Counted from the stretch's first letter, positions 24,001 to 32,593 are shown. The stretch: 64,000 bases of DNA from Verrucomicrobiota bacterium (GCA_947454705.1 CANGKZ010000014.1:1-64000), one strand, 5' to 3'. Notes: a model not told the origin generated them from the letters alone. Numbers and translations are program-made.

Positions 24001-25743
24001 AACGGTCAGGTCAGGGATTGGATCCAAATGGGGAATCTGATTTTGCCCCACGCCGCCGAGATCGGTGATGGAACATGGGAGCGCGCGAAACGAGAAACTT
24101 CCCTGCCCTGCGATCAGTTGAACGTTGCCCTTTCCCGGACCTGCCGGGACCAGGGCTCGAAACACTCCGTTCGCATCCGTAACTGCCCCCACATATCCGC
24201 GCCCGGCGAAGTCGAACAGATTGGCGAGGGTTCCCGCCGGAACCGGTTGGCCGTTCAGTAGAACGCGTCCTTGAACAACCCCCAGCGGACCACAGAGGTC
24301 CAACAAAATGGTGTTGGTCTTTCCGGGGAAAATTCGAATGGGCATCGGTGTGGTCGACGCCAGGAAATCCGATTCGGTGCCAAGGATCGCGGAGCCAAAT
24401 CCCAGGCGGATCATCCCGGTTACCGGAGGAAGGTTTGCGATCAACGTGGAATCCGCCGAAACCGTGTTGGTCAGAATTCCATCCGCGCGCACCACAACGG
24501 CGGTATTTGCCGGGATGGCGGAGATGGGCTCTCCCTTGTAGGTCAGCTTGATGAGCAACGCCCCGGAACCCACGTTCAGGTCTCCGATATTATCCTCCCC
24601 GCCGCCTCCAACCGAGTAGGTAAAACCACCCTGACCGTCGACCAGATAAACATGCCCACTGCCACTGCCGGCCGGCACGAGAAACTGAAACACGCCGTCG
24701 GCGGAAGTCTTGCCGCTGGCGAGGGTCCTTCCGTCCGACGCGAACAACACCGCATCCACCCCCGCACCCGCCGGCCTTCCATTGACCACCAATCGGCCGC
24801 GGACCAGCCCCAAAACCCCGCTGAGATCCACAGCAACTCGATTCGTGATTCCGGCAGCTAAAGTCACCGATTGCGGGGTTACCAAATCCGGCACATTGGC
24901 CTCAAAGGCGGTCGCCCCGTAGCCAAATCGCAGGGACAGCGTGGTGGCCGGAAGAAAGCCCAGAAGCGTACCTCCGTCACTCATGGAAATGATCCGGCCG
25001 AACAAATCCGCTGCACTCACCGCCACCGATCCATTCACCCCCAGCGCGGAAACGGGCTGCCCCTTGTAGAGCAGATCAATTCGAAGGGCCGCCGAGCGAA
25101 CGGCGATTTCCCCGGCATCCATCGACTCGCACGCCCGGGCCTCGTAGGAAAAGGCACCCTGCCCCGCCACCAGCTGAACCTGCCCTTTCCCCGCGCCAAT
25201 GGGAACCAGTGCCCTGAATCGGCCCTGATCATCGGTCCGCGCCCCAATCCAGGGCTGCCCACCGGAATCGGAAAGCGTCACCAGTCGGAAGGCCGGTGGA
25301 ATCTCCCCATTGAGCGTCACCTTTCCGGTCACCAACCCCACCGCCTGGCACAAATCAAAATCGAGCCGGTTTGTTTTTCCCGCTTCGAGGGACACCACCC
25401 GGGCCGGCACCAGATCCGCCCCCTGCCCCCCGGTGCTGCCTCCGTACCGGACGTGAACAATCGCGTTGGTCGGAGGAAGGCGCGTCAACGTGGTGACACT
25501 TTCTGAAAGCGTGGAACTGAAGACTCCGGCGGCCGAAACCTGAATGCTCCCCGCGGCGCCAAGACTACCAATCGGCTGACCATTCCAATTCAGCCCGATG
25601 ACGAGGGTGCTCGAGGTGAAATTGATGTTGGTCTGGGCGCCCGCTCCAAAATGGAACAGCAGCCAAATCAGGAGCCCCAGGGAGCTCCCTAGGGATCGCG
25701 AGACCAGGGCAGGACGATACCCACCACGTTTCCAAGCCAGCAT
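21091..25743 (-). CDS. Giant secreted Ig-repeat protein with triple N-terminal module and GATase-like domain
   Basis: 1550 residues from the ATG at 25743; the track start at 25809 adds an unlikely extension. Residues about 16-36 are a signal peptide ending GAGAQ. Three tandem modules of about 175 residues follow (about 45-216, 217-392, 393-570), each with a YKGQP-like opening, an AGKTN-type middle and a GVFRALVPAGPGKG-type end. Next come putative-Ig domains (WTPP endings) alternating with four bacterial Ig-like domains (VEFFDG motif). A domain at about 1133-1360 (AIWTDDGDAAVRL, LYFVGEHLFG) resembles the glutamine-amidotransferase/ThuA-like fold. A DUF11-like domain and the shared C-terminal tail (TFFRARVLQ) end the protein. 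It is probably surface-exposed or released; substrate unknown. Confidence 0.75.
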   Translation of the reverse strand: MLAWKRGGYRPALVSRSLGSSLGLLIWLLFHFGAGAQTNINFTSSTLVIGLNWNGQPIGSLGAAGSIQVSAAGVFSSTLSESVTTLTRLPPTNAIVHVRYGGSTGGQGADLVPARVVSLEAGKTNRLDFDLCQAVGLVTGKVTLNGEIPPAFRLVTLSDSGGQPWIGARTDDQGRFRALVPIGAGKGQVQLVAGQGAFSYEARACESMDAGEIAVRSAALRIDLLYKGQPVSALGVNGSVAVSAADLFGRIISMSDGGTLLGFLPATTLSLRFGYGATAFEANVPDLVTPQSVTLAAGITNRVAVDLSGVLGLVRGRLVVNGRPAGAGVDAVLFASDGRTLASGKTSADGVFQFLVPAGSGSGHVYLVDGQGGFTYSVGGGGEDNIGDLNVGSGALLIKLTYKGEPISAIPANTAVVVRADGILTNTVSADSTLIANLPPVTGMIRLGFGSAILGTESDFLASTTPMPIRIFPGKTNTILLDLCGPLGVVQGRVLLNGQPVPAGTLANLFDFAGRGYVGAVTDANGVFRALVPAGPGKGNVQLIAGQGSFSFRALPCSITDLGGVGQNQIPHLDPIPDLTVAAGNEVRFKVTGRDTDSTVPLLYSLEPGAPAGAVLDSVTGDFRWTPPLTDGGVVRRILVTGTDSGIPPSSDTVQVSIRVLPHRSPQVAIISPRSGDTVRVDDSVLVRAEAVALDSTGIRVVEFVDGSRLLGSSANPPFEARLTNLKPGPLDLVAIATDLLGVKGTSAPVHLEVVLPANHPPVFDPLPAPSQIEGREVAFTIHATDVDSGQALSYALGAGAPIGARIDAASGVVQWTPPRGPGARTVQIPVAVSDSGSPAQTTLAQVVVQVLPHVGPVVQITAPIVGFTGTAPASIQIDAQVTPGTDVIRQVEFFDGPVRIGGVLGAPYRMTWNNVAAGNYSLTARATDVSGVTTVSRAVLISVVNPNQPPSITLSSPAEGGRVQLPASVELVADAKDPDGSVVKVEFFDGNTLLASIATPPHRFVVNSLQEGTHVFSARATDNSGASTVSPSVRVTAFVPKPPSSIRLTQPVEGTKFFLGTPISLAVDLQNFEVPPVRVEYLVVGSPVASSASAPFAAEWITVDPGSYSLIARAVLNSGASVVSPAVTVTVGGHRSEIAVVSSRRGPETAYIAEALGKMTRTVDFLAAETVGPGSLFGYRLAIWTDDGDAAVRLTEPIVAAFETARLNGTALYFVGEHLFGAVSGLAPELRNRWYQLLRATPSGSSSVSGAELQFKQVTTDHPLIRSRNGLVENFHYPGAIESAFAGAGDVEVDATVGGKPVLLMAPSADSSEDPANPNTVTQFFLHTAGTESSSLVSRDALFGNAVDWLVGHLCFSQVVRSTIDYSPAVGNVGEEFSLILTVSAHGECGATGVEVIQPLPSSWQVVSTSSTRGKVTFDGHNLAFTLGRLPLLIPETFTVTLRSSVGGTFTNQAAVHWNEEPGGTPLHSESIFTITGTAAPSISLDRSVDGRLLLKLSSAPGITLQLESSVDLIRWNALQTIPGGDRTVDLGQPAAGSQPTFFRARVLQ

Positions 25744-25820
25744 GGCGGGGATAACAACATAAAGGGGTGCACCTAACAAGAACCTACTGCATATGGGGCC
25801 ACCCGCCACTCACCACACCC

Positions 25821-26213
25821 TCATCCCCACACGGGACGCTTCCAAATCGGCACGATTCGCTTCATTTCGTCCAGGATCCAACCCAGCGCCGCGAGGGCTT
25901 CGGCCCGATGCGGCGAGGTCACCCGGATCCACACCGAAGGTCGGCCCGGTTCCACCCGGCCGGTCCGGTGAACCACCTCCACCGACTCCAAGGGCCAGCG
26001 AGCTTCCGCCTGATCGAGAATCACCTGAAACTGCCGGTGTACCATTTCTGGAAACGCCTCGTACTCGATGGCTGCGAGGGTACGGCCCGATTCCATTGAA
26101 CGGACGCATCCCAGAAAGGACACCACTGCCCCGGCCGTGGCCGACACCGGACGGCTGGCAGCGAGCGATGCCTCGTCAAGCGGATCGGCGGTGAGAACGA
26201 CGGAACGGTTCAC
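25821..26213 (-). CDS. moaE: Molybdopterin synthase catalytic subunit
   Basis: MoaE takes sulfur from thiocarboxylated MoaD to convert precursor Z (cPMP) into molybdopterin. The protein has 130 residues, slightly short against about 150. Conserved parts are VSFLGCVR, IEYEAF, VHRTGRVEPGRPSVWIRVTSPHRAEA, and the C-terminal DEMKRIVPIWKRPVWG, whose lysines correspond to the active-site pair. The start is GTG at 26213, since no ATG lies upstream in a sensible position. It is 22 bp downstream of moaD on the same strand, so the two subunits are co-expressed. No moaA, moaC or mogA is in the window. Confidence 0.93.
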   Translation of the reverse strand: MNRSVVLTADPLDEASLAASRPVSATAGAVVSFLGCVRSMESGRTLAAIEYEAFPEMVHRQFQVILDQAEARWPLESVEVVHRTGRVEPGRPSVWIRVTSPHRAEALAALGWILDEMKRIVPIWKRPVWG

Positions 26214-26235
26214 AGGAGAACAGGGCTAAAAAACG

Positions 26236-26481
26236 TCACCCTCCCTGCACAGGCGGAAACAGGGAAACCTCGGAGCCAGGCTCCAGCACCTGATTGGAAT
26301 CCGCGTACTCCACCCCCACCGCCACCAATGCGCTGCCGCGGAGCGGAACCAGCGCGGAGTGACGCCCGTAGACCAAGTCAAGAAACGCGCCCACGTGCGT
26401 GCCTGGGGGAACCTCAAACTGATCGGACTTGATCCCGGTCAGGTCGCGAAAATAGGACCAAAAATGGACCGTGATGGTCAT
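26236..26481 (-). CDS. moaD: Molybdopterin synthase sulfur carrier subunit
   Basis: An 81-residue ubiquitin-like beta-grasp protein ending in Gly-Gly (VSLFPPVQGG). The C-terminal Gly is adenylated by MoeB and thiocarboxylated before transfer to MoaE. The N-terminus, MTITVHFWSYFRDLTG, matches the family. Its ATG overlaps the hpt stop as ATGA, indicating translational coupling with hpt, and moaE follows after 22 bp. Confidence 0.93.
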   Translation of the reverse strand: MTITVHFWSYFRDLTGIKSDQFEVPPGTHVGAFLDLVYGRHSALVPLRGSALVAVGVEYADSNQVLEPGSEVSLFPPVQGG

Positions 26482-27110
26482 GGCTTGGTCTCAGGTGCGT
26501 AAACCTCGCGCTTCAGAACTCCGACGAATGGCAGGTTCCGGTACTTCTCCGCGTAATCCAGTCCATAGCCCACAACGAACAAATGCGGGACCACAAATCC
26601 GACGTAGTCCGCCTCAAACCCGCCGTCCGGACGGCTGGTCGGTTTGTCGAGCAACACGCACGTGCGAAGCCCCGCTGCCCCCATCGACTTCAACTCGTTG
26701 GTCACTGCAGTGAGCGTTTTTCCGGTGTCGAGGATGTCATCAATCACCAGCACCTGACGCCCCCGCACATCAAGCTTCAGGCGTTTCGTGTAGGTGAGCT
26801 CGCCCGAAGTCGTTCCGGATCGGTAGCTGCTCACTCCCATCAAATCGAGCGTAAGCGGGAACTCCATTCGGCGCATCAAGTCGGCAAGGAACGCCACCGT
26901 CCCGTTGAGCAACGCCACCACCACCAGTTCCTGTCCTCGGTAATCGGCGGAGATCGCGGCAGCCAGCTCCTCGACGCGGCGTTGAATCCTCGGAGCCGTG
27001 ATGAGAATCGACTCAATGTCGCGCCGATGCCCGACCGGCACCGGTGCACGACTCTTCCGAACGTGGGGCGGCGGGGTGATCGGGGTGCGGGGTAGCGATG
27101 CAGTGGCCAT
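26478..27110 (-). CDS. hpt: Hypoxanthine phosphoribosyltransferase
   Basis: Purine salvage: hypoxanthine or guanine plus PRPP to IMP or GMP. The PRPP-binding loop is VLVIDDILDTGKTLTAV; the first loop region is VALLNGTVAFLADLMRR, and the flexible-loop region SSYRSGTTSGELTYTKRL and the end GYGLDYAEKYRNLPFVGVL are typical. I use the ATG at 27110 (210 residues), because the track extension to 27188 is unconserved; even so, residues 1-30 are a Pro-rich leader longer than in most family members. It is the first gene of an hpt-moaD-moaE operon (4-bp overlap with moaD), an uncommon pairing of purine salvage with molybdopterin synthesis. Confidence 0.92.
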   Translation of the reverse strand: MATASLPRTPITPPPHVRKSRAPVPVGHRRDIESILITAPRIQRRVEELAAAISADYRGQELVVVALLNGTVAFLADLMRRMEFPLTLDLMGVSSYRSGTTSGELTYTKRLKLDVRGRQVLVIDDILDTGKTLTAVTNELKSMGAAGLRTCVLLDKPTSRPDGGFEADYVGFVVPHLFVVGYGLDYAEKYRNLPFVGVLKREVYAPETKP

Positions 27111-27235
27111 GAGGCGAAATGCCGTCTGGGTTAAAACGGCGACGGAATTCGACGCCGGATTCCCCGGGACGGTCAATGCCGCATTCAAGGAATCCGCACG
27201 CCCGGGACAAACCCACCGTTCACCGACGCTCTCAA

Positions 27236-27616
27236 TTAGATGTGCTTGGAGTCGTCATGATCCTTGGCCACGTAGCCGGTCTCCTGACGCTTGAAGTTCA
27301 CTTCATTTTTCTTCACGTACGCCGCAAACACGTCGTCCGCACTCATCCCGAGCACCTGGGCCATCGAGATCAGGAAGTGGAGCAGATCGACCACCTCCAC
27401 GCGGGCATTCTGTTCATCGAACTTTTGATACTTGGCCCACCACTTCCAGGGCACGCTGTCGGTCAGTTCAGCCATCTCCTGCGACATCGCGCGGCAGTAG
27501 TTGAGGATCCACTTCGTCTTCTCCGCCTCGTCCATCTGGTCGGTGAACACGCCGATGCGCGCATTCAGCGCCTTCTGCATCCGAAAAAGTTCGCGCAATT
27601 GATCAGGAGTTTCCAT
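27236..27616 (-). CDS. All-alpha dimeric dUTPase-like protein (dUTPase_2/MazG superfamily)
   Basis: A likely dUTP diphosphatase that keeps uracil out of DNA and supplies dUMP. The ATG at 27616 gives 126 residues; the longer track start is unconserved. The metal-binding acidic motifs are SQEMAELTDSVPWKWW (ExxE) and ARVEVVDLLHF (ExxD), the hallmark of the all-alpha NTP pyrophosphatase fold; the WKWW aromatic run is characteristic of this dUTPase subgroup. The protein is cytoplasmic. It is upstream of hpt on the same strand with 125 bp between them, so nucleotide-related genes cluster here, but a shared transcript is uncertain. Confidence 0.82.
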   Translation of the reverse strand: METPDQLRELFRMQKALNARIGVFTDQMDEAEKTKWILNYCRAMSQEMAELTDSVPWKWWAKYQKFDEQNARVEVVDLLHFLISMAQVLGMSADDVFAAYVKKNEVNFKRQETGYVAKDHDDSKHI

Positions 27617-27830
27617 CGGCCAAAGGTGACCGCCCCCGGGATGCCGATCCAAGCGCAAACGCGATTTACACGCCTCAAAACTGCAAAACGCAAGGGCCTC
27701 CCCCAATTCGGGTTTTTCAAGACTTCAACTGGACAGAACGCCTCCGTTTCGGCTTCTTGGAGGTTCTGAAACGGGCAATCCGGTCAGTGGCCCCCTGTTG
27801 ATCGCAGGTTGTCCAGCAGACTCAGCTCCC

Positions 27831-30800
27831 ATGAAATCGAATCGCATACCAATAATCCTCGCCGGTGCGACGCTGTCCTTTTGGCAGCTCTCAGCGGCCA
27901 CGAATGACCTCCCGGCATCCATCAAATTGCCGCTCGGAACCTCCACCACCCGCGGATTTGTCGTGCGCACCGTGCAGGCGCCGGAAGCCGTGACGGTTGG
28001 CAACAGCCTCCAACGTGCGTTGAAGCAGCTCAACGGCACCCTCGCCGATTCCACCGGAGCCCTGATCTCCAACGAGGCCACTCCTGGTGCCGGCGCCGCC
28101 GGTGCCTACACCGTCGACACCCTGAACTTCGATGCCGACGGCAACACCTACGACATCCTTCAGGCTCCCGGCACTCCCGATGAGACCGTCATCTTCACCC
28201 TCAACCCGGTGCTCTTCCCCGGCATCCCGGGAACCGGCGGTCACACGCTGAACTTCGCCACCGAAGCCGTCGCCTACCTCGAACTCCCCGCAGGTGTCAC
28301 CACCTTCGGCGTGAGCGTGGGTGCCGATCGTACCGACGTGAATGACGACGACAGCTATGTCGCCTTCGCCGGACAGAACCCCCGCGACTTCTTCGCCGCG
28401 CAGGTTGGCAGCTACGAGCGCGGCGGCGTCCAGGCCTTCAAGAGCAACCAGCATAGCGAAAACACCTGGTCGGTGAACGCGCCCTCCGCTGGCATCTATC
28501 CCTTCCGCATCGTTCAGTGGCAGACCGGCCACGGATCCTCGCTGGCCTTCTACACCGTCACCCCGACCACCGATCCGAACTTCTCGGAACGCGTGCTGGT
28601 GAATGACCCGAACGACGCCCGCGCGATCAAGGCCTACACCACCTCGTCCGTTGCCGCAGCCACCGCTGCCTCCGTGGCCGAAGTGAGCCCGTCGCCCGGT
28701 TCCGCCGGTAACGCCGCCTCCGCTCCGATCACCGCTGTGATCGCGGACGGATCGACCACCGTCGCCACCACCGGCGTGAAGCTGTACCTCAACGGCACCG
28801 CGGTCGTTCCGCAGTCGCTCAGCAAGACCGGCAGCAAGGTCAGCCTGAGCTACAGCCCGAACGCCACCCGCACCGACAAGGTCAACACGGCCCGCCTCGA
28901 GTACACCGACTCCACCGGCGTCACCCGCACGAACAGCTGGACCTTCGACATCGTCGTCGGCTCCGGATCTTCGACGCAGGTCGCTGGCCAGTGGGACTTC
29001 AACAACGGCGACCTCTCGGCCACTGTTGGCAAGCCGCTCGCCTACCTCGACGGCCCGAACGGTCTCACCAAGCAGGGCACCGTCTACGGCACCACCACCG
29101 AGCTCGGAGTTCCGACCATCGGCGGCAAGGAAGCCAAGATCATCAAGCTTCCGGGCGACCTGAAGCGTGAGATCGGCCTCCTCATGGACCACGGCATCAA
29201 GCCCAACGGCGGCGGCACCCGGGTCAACCAGTACACCCTCATTTTCGACATCTTTGTCGGAACCTCCGGCCCCGGCGCAGCCTCGCTGCTGCAGGTCAGC
29301 TCCACCAACAACGCTGCCGGCGACGACGGCGATCTGTTCTGGCAGGGCTCGAACTTCGGCCAGGGCGGCGGCGGCTACAACGGCACCGGCGCCTTCACCG
29401 CTGGAGCCTGGCACCGCGTTGCCGCAGCCTATGACGAAGCCGCGAATCCTCCGGTCGTCACCAAGTACGTGGACGGCATCAAGCAGGACGACTGGACCAA
29501 CAACCAGGGTCTCGACAATCCCCGCCGCGCCCTCCTTCCCTACGCCGTTCTCTTCGGCGATGGCGACCAGGACGAGCGCCGCGAGATGTACGTGAACTCG
29601 ATCCAGATCCGCGACGGCAAGCTGAGCGATGCGGAAATGTACCTCCTCGGCGGACCTTCCGCTGACGGCATCCCCCAGGTCATCCCCAGCAGCAACGTGA
29701 CCGGTCAGTGGGACTTCGAGCGCGGCGACCTCTCCGCCTCCATCGGCAAGCCCCTCCAGTATCTCGACGGCGCCAACGGCCTCACCCAGCAGGGCTCGCA
29801 GTACGGCCTCTGCTCCGAACTCGGCGTTCCCACGATCGCCGGCAAGGACGTGCGCATCCTCAAGCTTCCGGGCGACCTGAAGCGTGAAATCGGCCTGATC
29901 ATGGATCACCAGATCAAGCCCAACGGTGGCGGAACCCGCGTCAACCAGTACACCATCGCCTTCGACATCCTCGTCGGCACCACCGGCCCCGGCGCAGCCT
30001 CGCTGCTCCAGGTCAGCTCCACCAACAACGCTGCCGGCGACGACGGCGATCTGTTCTGGCAGGGCTCGAACTTCGGCCAGGGCGGCGGCGGCTACAACGG
30101 CACCGGCGCCTTCACCGCTGGAGCCTGGCACCGCGTCATCGCAGCCTATGACGAAGCCGCGAATCCTCCGGTCGTCACCAAGTACGTGGACGGCATCAAG
30201 CAGGACGACTGGACCAACAACCAGGGCCTCGACAATCCCCGCCGCGCCCTCCTCCCCTACGCCGTTCTCTTCGGCGACGGCGACCAGGACGAGCGCCGCG
30301 AGATGTACGTGAGCTCGATCCAGATCCGCTCCGGCAAGCTCACCGACGCGCAGCTCGCCCTCATGGGAGCTCCGGATGGCGACGCCCTCCCGGTGGCTCT
30401 TCCCGACTCCACGGTCACCGGTCAGTGGGACTTCGATCGCGGTGATCTCTCCGCGACCGTCGGCAAGCCCCTCCAGTTCCTCGACGGCAGTGGTGGCCTC
30501 ACCCAGACCGGCAGCCAATTCGGCACCTGCTCCGCCCTCGGTGTTCCGCTCATCGGCAATGTCGATGCGCTCATCCTGAAGGTCCCTGGTGACCTCTCCA
30601 ACAAGGTCGGTTTGGTGATGGATCACCAGATCAAGCCCAACGGCGGCGGAACCCGCGTCAACCAGTACACCATCACCTTCGACATCCTCGTCGGAGAATC
30701 CGGTCCTGGTGCGGCCTCGCTGCTCCAGATCAGCTCCACCAACAACGCCGCCGGCGACGACGGCGATCTGTTCTGGCAGGGCTCGAACTTCGGCCAGGGC

Positions 30801-31322
30801 GGCGGCGGCTACAACGGCACCGGTGCCTTCACCGCTGGTTCCTGGCACCGCGTCACCGCGGCCTACGACGAAGCGGCCACGCCTCCGGTGGTCACCAAGT
30901 TCGTCGACGGCATCAAGCAGGACGACTGGACCAACAACCAGGGTCTCGACAATCCCCGCCGCGCACTCCTCCAATACGCCGTTCTCTTCGGCGATGGCGA
31001 TCAGGACGAACGCCGCGACATGTACGTGAACTCGATCCAGATCCGTGCTGGAAAGCTGAGCGACGCCCAGATGGTCGCACTCGGCGCTCCGACCGGCGCT
31101 GGCATCCCGCTCGCCCTCACGGTCAAGACGCCTCCCGCGCTGACCATCACCAAGTCCGGTGCGAACGTCACCGTGTCCTGGCCTGCTGACGCCTCCGGCT
31201 ACACCTTGGAATCCACCTCCTCCGTCGGCGCGCCGACCTGGACCGCGGTTCCCAACGTGACCGGAAACTCGGTCGTCCTGCCGGCCTCCGCGGCGACCCA
31301 GTACTACCGCCTCCGCAACTAA
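27831..31322 (+). CDS. Secreted protein with three tandem 239-residue LamG/concanavalin-like units
   Basis: 1163 residues from the ATG at 27831 (MKSNRIPIILAGATLSFWQLSA, Sec signal). Residues about 30-260 form a PA14- or beta-sandwich-like domain, followed by an Ig-like segment (about 265-380). Three units begin at residues 384, 623 and 862, each opening V(A/T)GQWDF and containing KREIGL.MDH, NNAAGDDGDLFWQGSNFGQGGGGYNG, WHRV.AAYDEA, KQDDWTNNQ and GDGDQDER, as expected for LamG-type carbohydrate- or Ca2+-binding folds. The C-terminal 60 residues (LTITKSGANVTVSWP to YYRLRN) are the tail shared with other giants here. No catalytic motif is seen. A strong terminator follows. Confidence 0.78.
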   Translation: MKSNRIPIILAGATLSFWQLSAATNDLPASIKLPLGTSTTRGFVVRTVQAPEAVTVGNSLQRALKQLNGTLADSTGALISNEATPGAGAAGAYTVDTLNFDADGNTYDILQAPGTPDETVIFTLNPVLFPGIPGTGGHTLNFATEAVAYLELPAGVTTFGVSVGADRTDVNDDDSYVAFAGQNPRDFFAAQVGSYERGGVQAFKSNQHSENTWSVNAPSAGIYPFRIVQWQTGHGSSLAFYTVTPTTDPNFSERVLVNDPNDARAIKAYTTSSVAAATAASVAEVSPSPGSAGNAASAPITAVIADGSTTVATTGVKLYLNGTAVVPQSLSKTGSKVSLSYSPNATRTDKVNTARLEYTDSTGVTRTNSWTFDIVVGSGSSTQVAGQWDFNNGDLSATVGKPLAYLDGPNGLTKQGTVYGTTTELGVPTIGGKEAKIIKLPGDLKREIGLLMDHGIKPNGGGTRVNQYTLIFDIFVGTSGPGAASLLQVSSTNNAAGDDGDLFWQGSNFGQGGGGYNGTGAFTAGAWHRVAAAYDEAANPPVVTKYVDGIKQDDWTNNQGLDNPRRALLPYAVLFGDGDQDERREMYVNSIQIRDGKLSDAEMYLLGGPSADGIPQVIPSSNVTGQWDFERGDLSASIGKPLQYLDGANGLTQQGSQYGLCSELGVPTIAGKDVRILKLPGDLKREIGLIMDHQIKPNGGGTRVNQYTIAFDILVGTTGPGAASLLQVSSTNNAAGDDGDLFWQGSNFGQGGGGYNGTGAFTAGAWHRVIAAYDEAANPPVVTKYVDGIKQDDWTNNQGLDNPRRALLPYAVLFGDGDQDERREMYVSSIQIRSGKLTDAQLALMGAPDGDALPVALPDSTVTGQWDFDRGDLSATVGKPLQFLDGSGGLTQTGSQFGTCSALGVPLIGNVDALILKVPGDLSNKVGLVMDHQIKPNGGGTRVNQYTITFDILVGESGPGAASLLQISSTNNAAGDDGDLFWQGSNFGQGGGGYNGTGAFTAGSWHRVTAAYDEAATPPVVTKFVDGIKQDDWTNNQGLDNPRRALLQYAVLFGDGDQDERRDMYVNSIQIRAGKLSDAQMVALGAPTGAGIPLALTVKTPPALTITKSGANVTVSWPADASGYTLESTSSVGAPTWTAVPNVTGNSVVLPASAATQYYRLRN
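28980..31130 (+). repeat. Three in-frame tandem repeats, exact 717-bp period
   Basis: The CAGTGGGACTTC anchor recurs at 28989, 29706 and 30423, giving 717 bp twice, with no indels. A core of roughly 300 bp in each unit (from the CTCGCTGCT word to ATCCAGATCCG) is almost identical at DNA level, while the first 200 bp of the units have diverged. The array codes for residues about 384-1100 of the secreted protein. Confidence 0.92.
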
Positions 31323-31342
31323 GCGGATCGGAATATTCCCAC

Positions 31343-31374
31343 AAAGCCGCCGCGTAACCCGCGGCGGCTTTTTT
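31343..31374 (+). terminator. Rho-independent terminator
   Basis: A perfect 12-bp stem, AAAGCCGCCGCG / CGCGGCGGCTTT, with a 5-base loop (TAACC) is followed by a run of T. It lies 20 bp after the stop of the LamG-repeat protein. Confidence 0.92.
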
Positions 31375-31442
31375 GTTTCTCCGGTTCCTTTTGCGATCCA
31401 GCCCCATTGACCACCGGCGCGCGGGAATCGTAGTTTCGGTCC

Positions 31443-32492
31443 GTGATCCCACGATTCTCCCTCGCGCTCGCGCTTGCCGGGCTGGTTTCCACCTGGACCC
31501 AATTCAGCCACGCCGCTGAGCCGAAGAACGTCGCGAAACCCTATCCCACCTACGGATCAATCGAACGCCTCGACGCCGCCCTCGACAGCGTCCTCGCGCC
31601 CAACGCGCGCATGGAGGATCTCGCGGAGGGTTTCACTTGGTCCGAAGGCCCCACCTGGCTCAAGCGCGAACGGGCTCTCGTCTTCTCCGATGTCCCCGCG
31701 AATCGCATCTATCGCTGGAGCGAACGCGACGGCGTCTCGGTGTACCTCGAACCCAGCGGCTACACCGGATCCGCCATCGCGTGGAACGAACCTGGCTCCA
31801 ACGGCCTGACCACCGATCGCGCCGGACGGCTGGTGCTCTGCCAGCACGGCGACCGAACCATCTCACGGCTGACCAAACGCGATGGCCGCACCGGAGTTTT
31901 CGAACCGCTCATCACCACCGTCGAGGGGCGACGCTTCAACTCCCCCAACGACCTCGTCTTCGACCGTCAGGGCAATCTCTACTTCACCGATCCCCCCTAT
32001 GCGCACAAGGGCGTGAACGCCAGTCCACTCAAGGAACTGGCCTACAACGGCGTTTTCCTGCGGCGCACCTCGGGTGAAGTGGTCCTCGTGGAAGGCGGGA
32101 TGACCTTCCCCAACGGCATCGCACTTTCTCCCGACGACAAAATCCTCTACGTGGCCCAGAGCGATCCCAAGGCCCCGATCATCAAGGCCTACGACGTGCA
32201 GCCCGATGGAACCCTTCTTCACGGACGCGTGCTGTTCAATGCCCTGTCTCTGGTCAAGGCCGAGCGCCCCGGAATGCCCGACGGCATGAAGGTCGATGCC
32301 TCCGGCAACCTGTGGGCCACCGGCCCCGGCGGCGTGTTGATCATCGATCCGCACGGACGCCACCTCGGCTCGCTCCTCACCGGCAACCCCACCGGCAACT
32401 GCGCCTGGGGCGGTGACGGATCCACGCTCTACATCACCGCGAACCACCACCTGCTCCGCATCCAAACCCGGACGCGCGGATCAGCCTGGTAA
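31443..32492 (+). CDS. Secreted SMP-30/gluconolactonase family lactonase
   Basis: A predicted metal-dependent sugar lactonase, 349 residues from a GTG start that yields a proper signal peptide (FSLALALAGLVSTWTQFSHAAEP), so it acts in the periplasm or outside. Six-bladed propeller motifs are visible: FTWSEGPTWLKRERALVFSDV, NSPNDLVFDRQGNLYFTDP, TFPNGIALSPDDKILYVAQS and MPDGMKVDASGNLWATGPGG; the Glu of SEGP, the Asn of SPND and the Asp of SPDD are the usual metal ligands. The LarA-like gene follows after 101 bp and a sulfatase after that, all on plus. This suggests a sugar-acid pathway, although the exact lactone is not determinable. Confidence 0.88.
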   Translation: MIPRFSLALALAGLVSTWTQFSHAAEPKNVAKPYPTYGSIERLDAALDSVLAPNARMEDLAEGFTWSEGPTWLKRERALVFSDVPANRIYRWSERDGVSVYLEPSGYTGSAIAWNEPGSNGLTTDRAGRLVLCQHGDRTISRLTKRDGRTGVFEPLITTVEGRRFNSPNDLVFDRQGNLYFTDPPYAHKGVNASPLKELAYNGVFLRRTSGEVVLVEGGMTFPNGIALSPDDKILYVAQSDPKAPIIKAYDVQPDGTLLHGRVLFNALSLVKAERPGMPDGMKVDASGNLWATGPGGVLIIDPHGRHLGSLLTGNPTGNCAWGGDGSTLYITANHHLLRIQTRTRGSAW

Positions 32493-32593
32493 GGCGCCTG
32501 GATCATTTTTGAGACACGCGCCGATCCGCAGGGATGGGTGCGTGCGATCATTCGCTTCGATTTCCAAGCGGCTCCCGCTATGCTTTTCCCCAG

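Noticed and set aside
27891-31511. 1206-residue antisense ORF opposite the LamG-repeat protein
   Set aside because: The reverse frame stays open because the sense repeats have strong codon bias. It runs past the terminator and overlaps the start of the lactonase gene.
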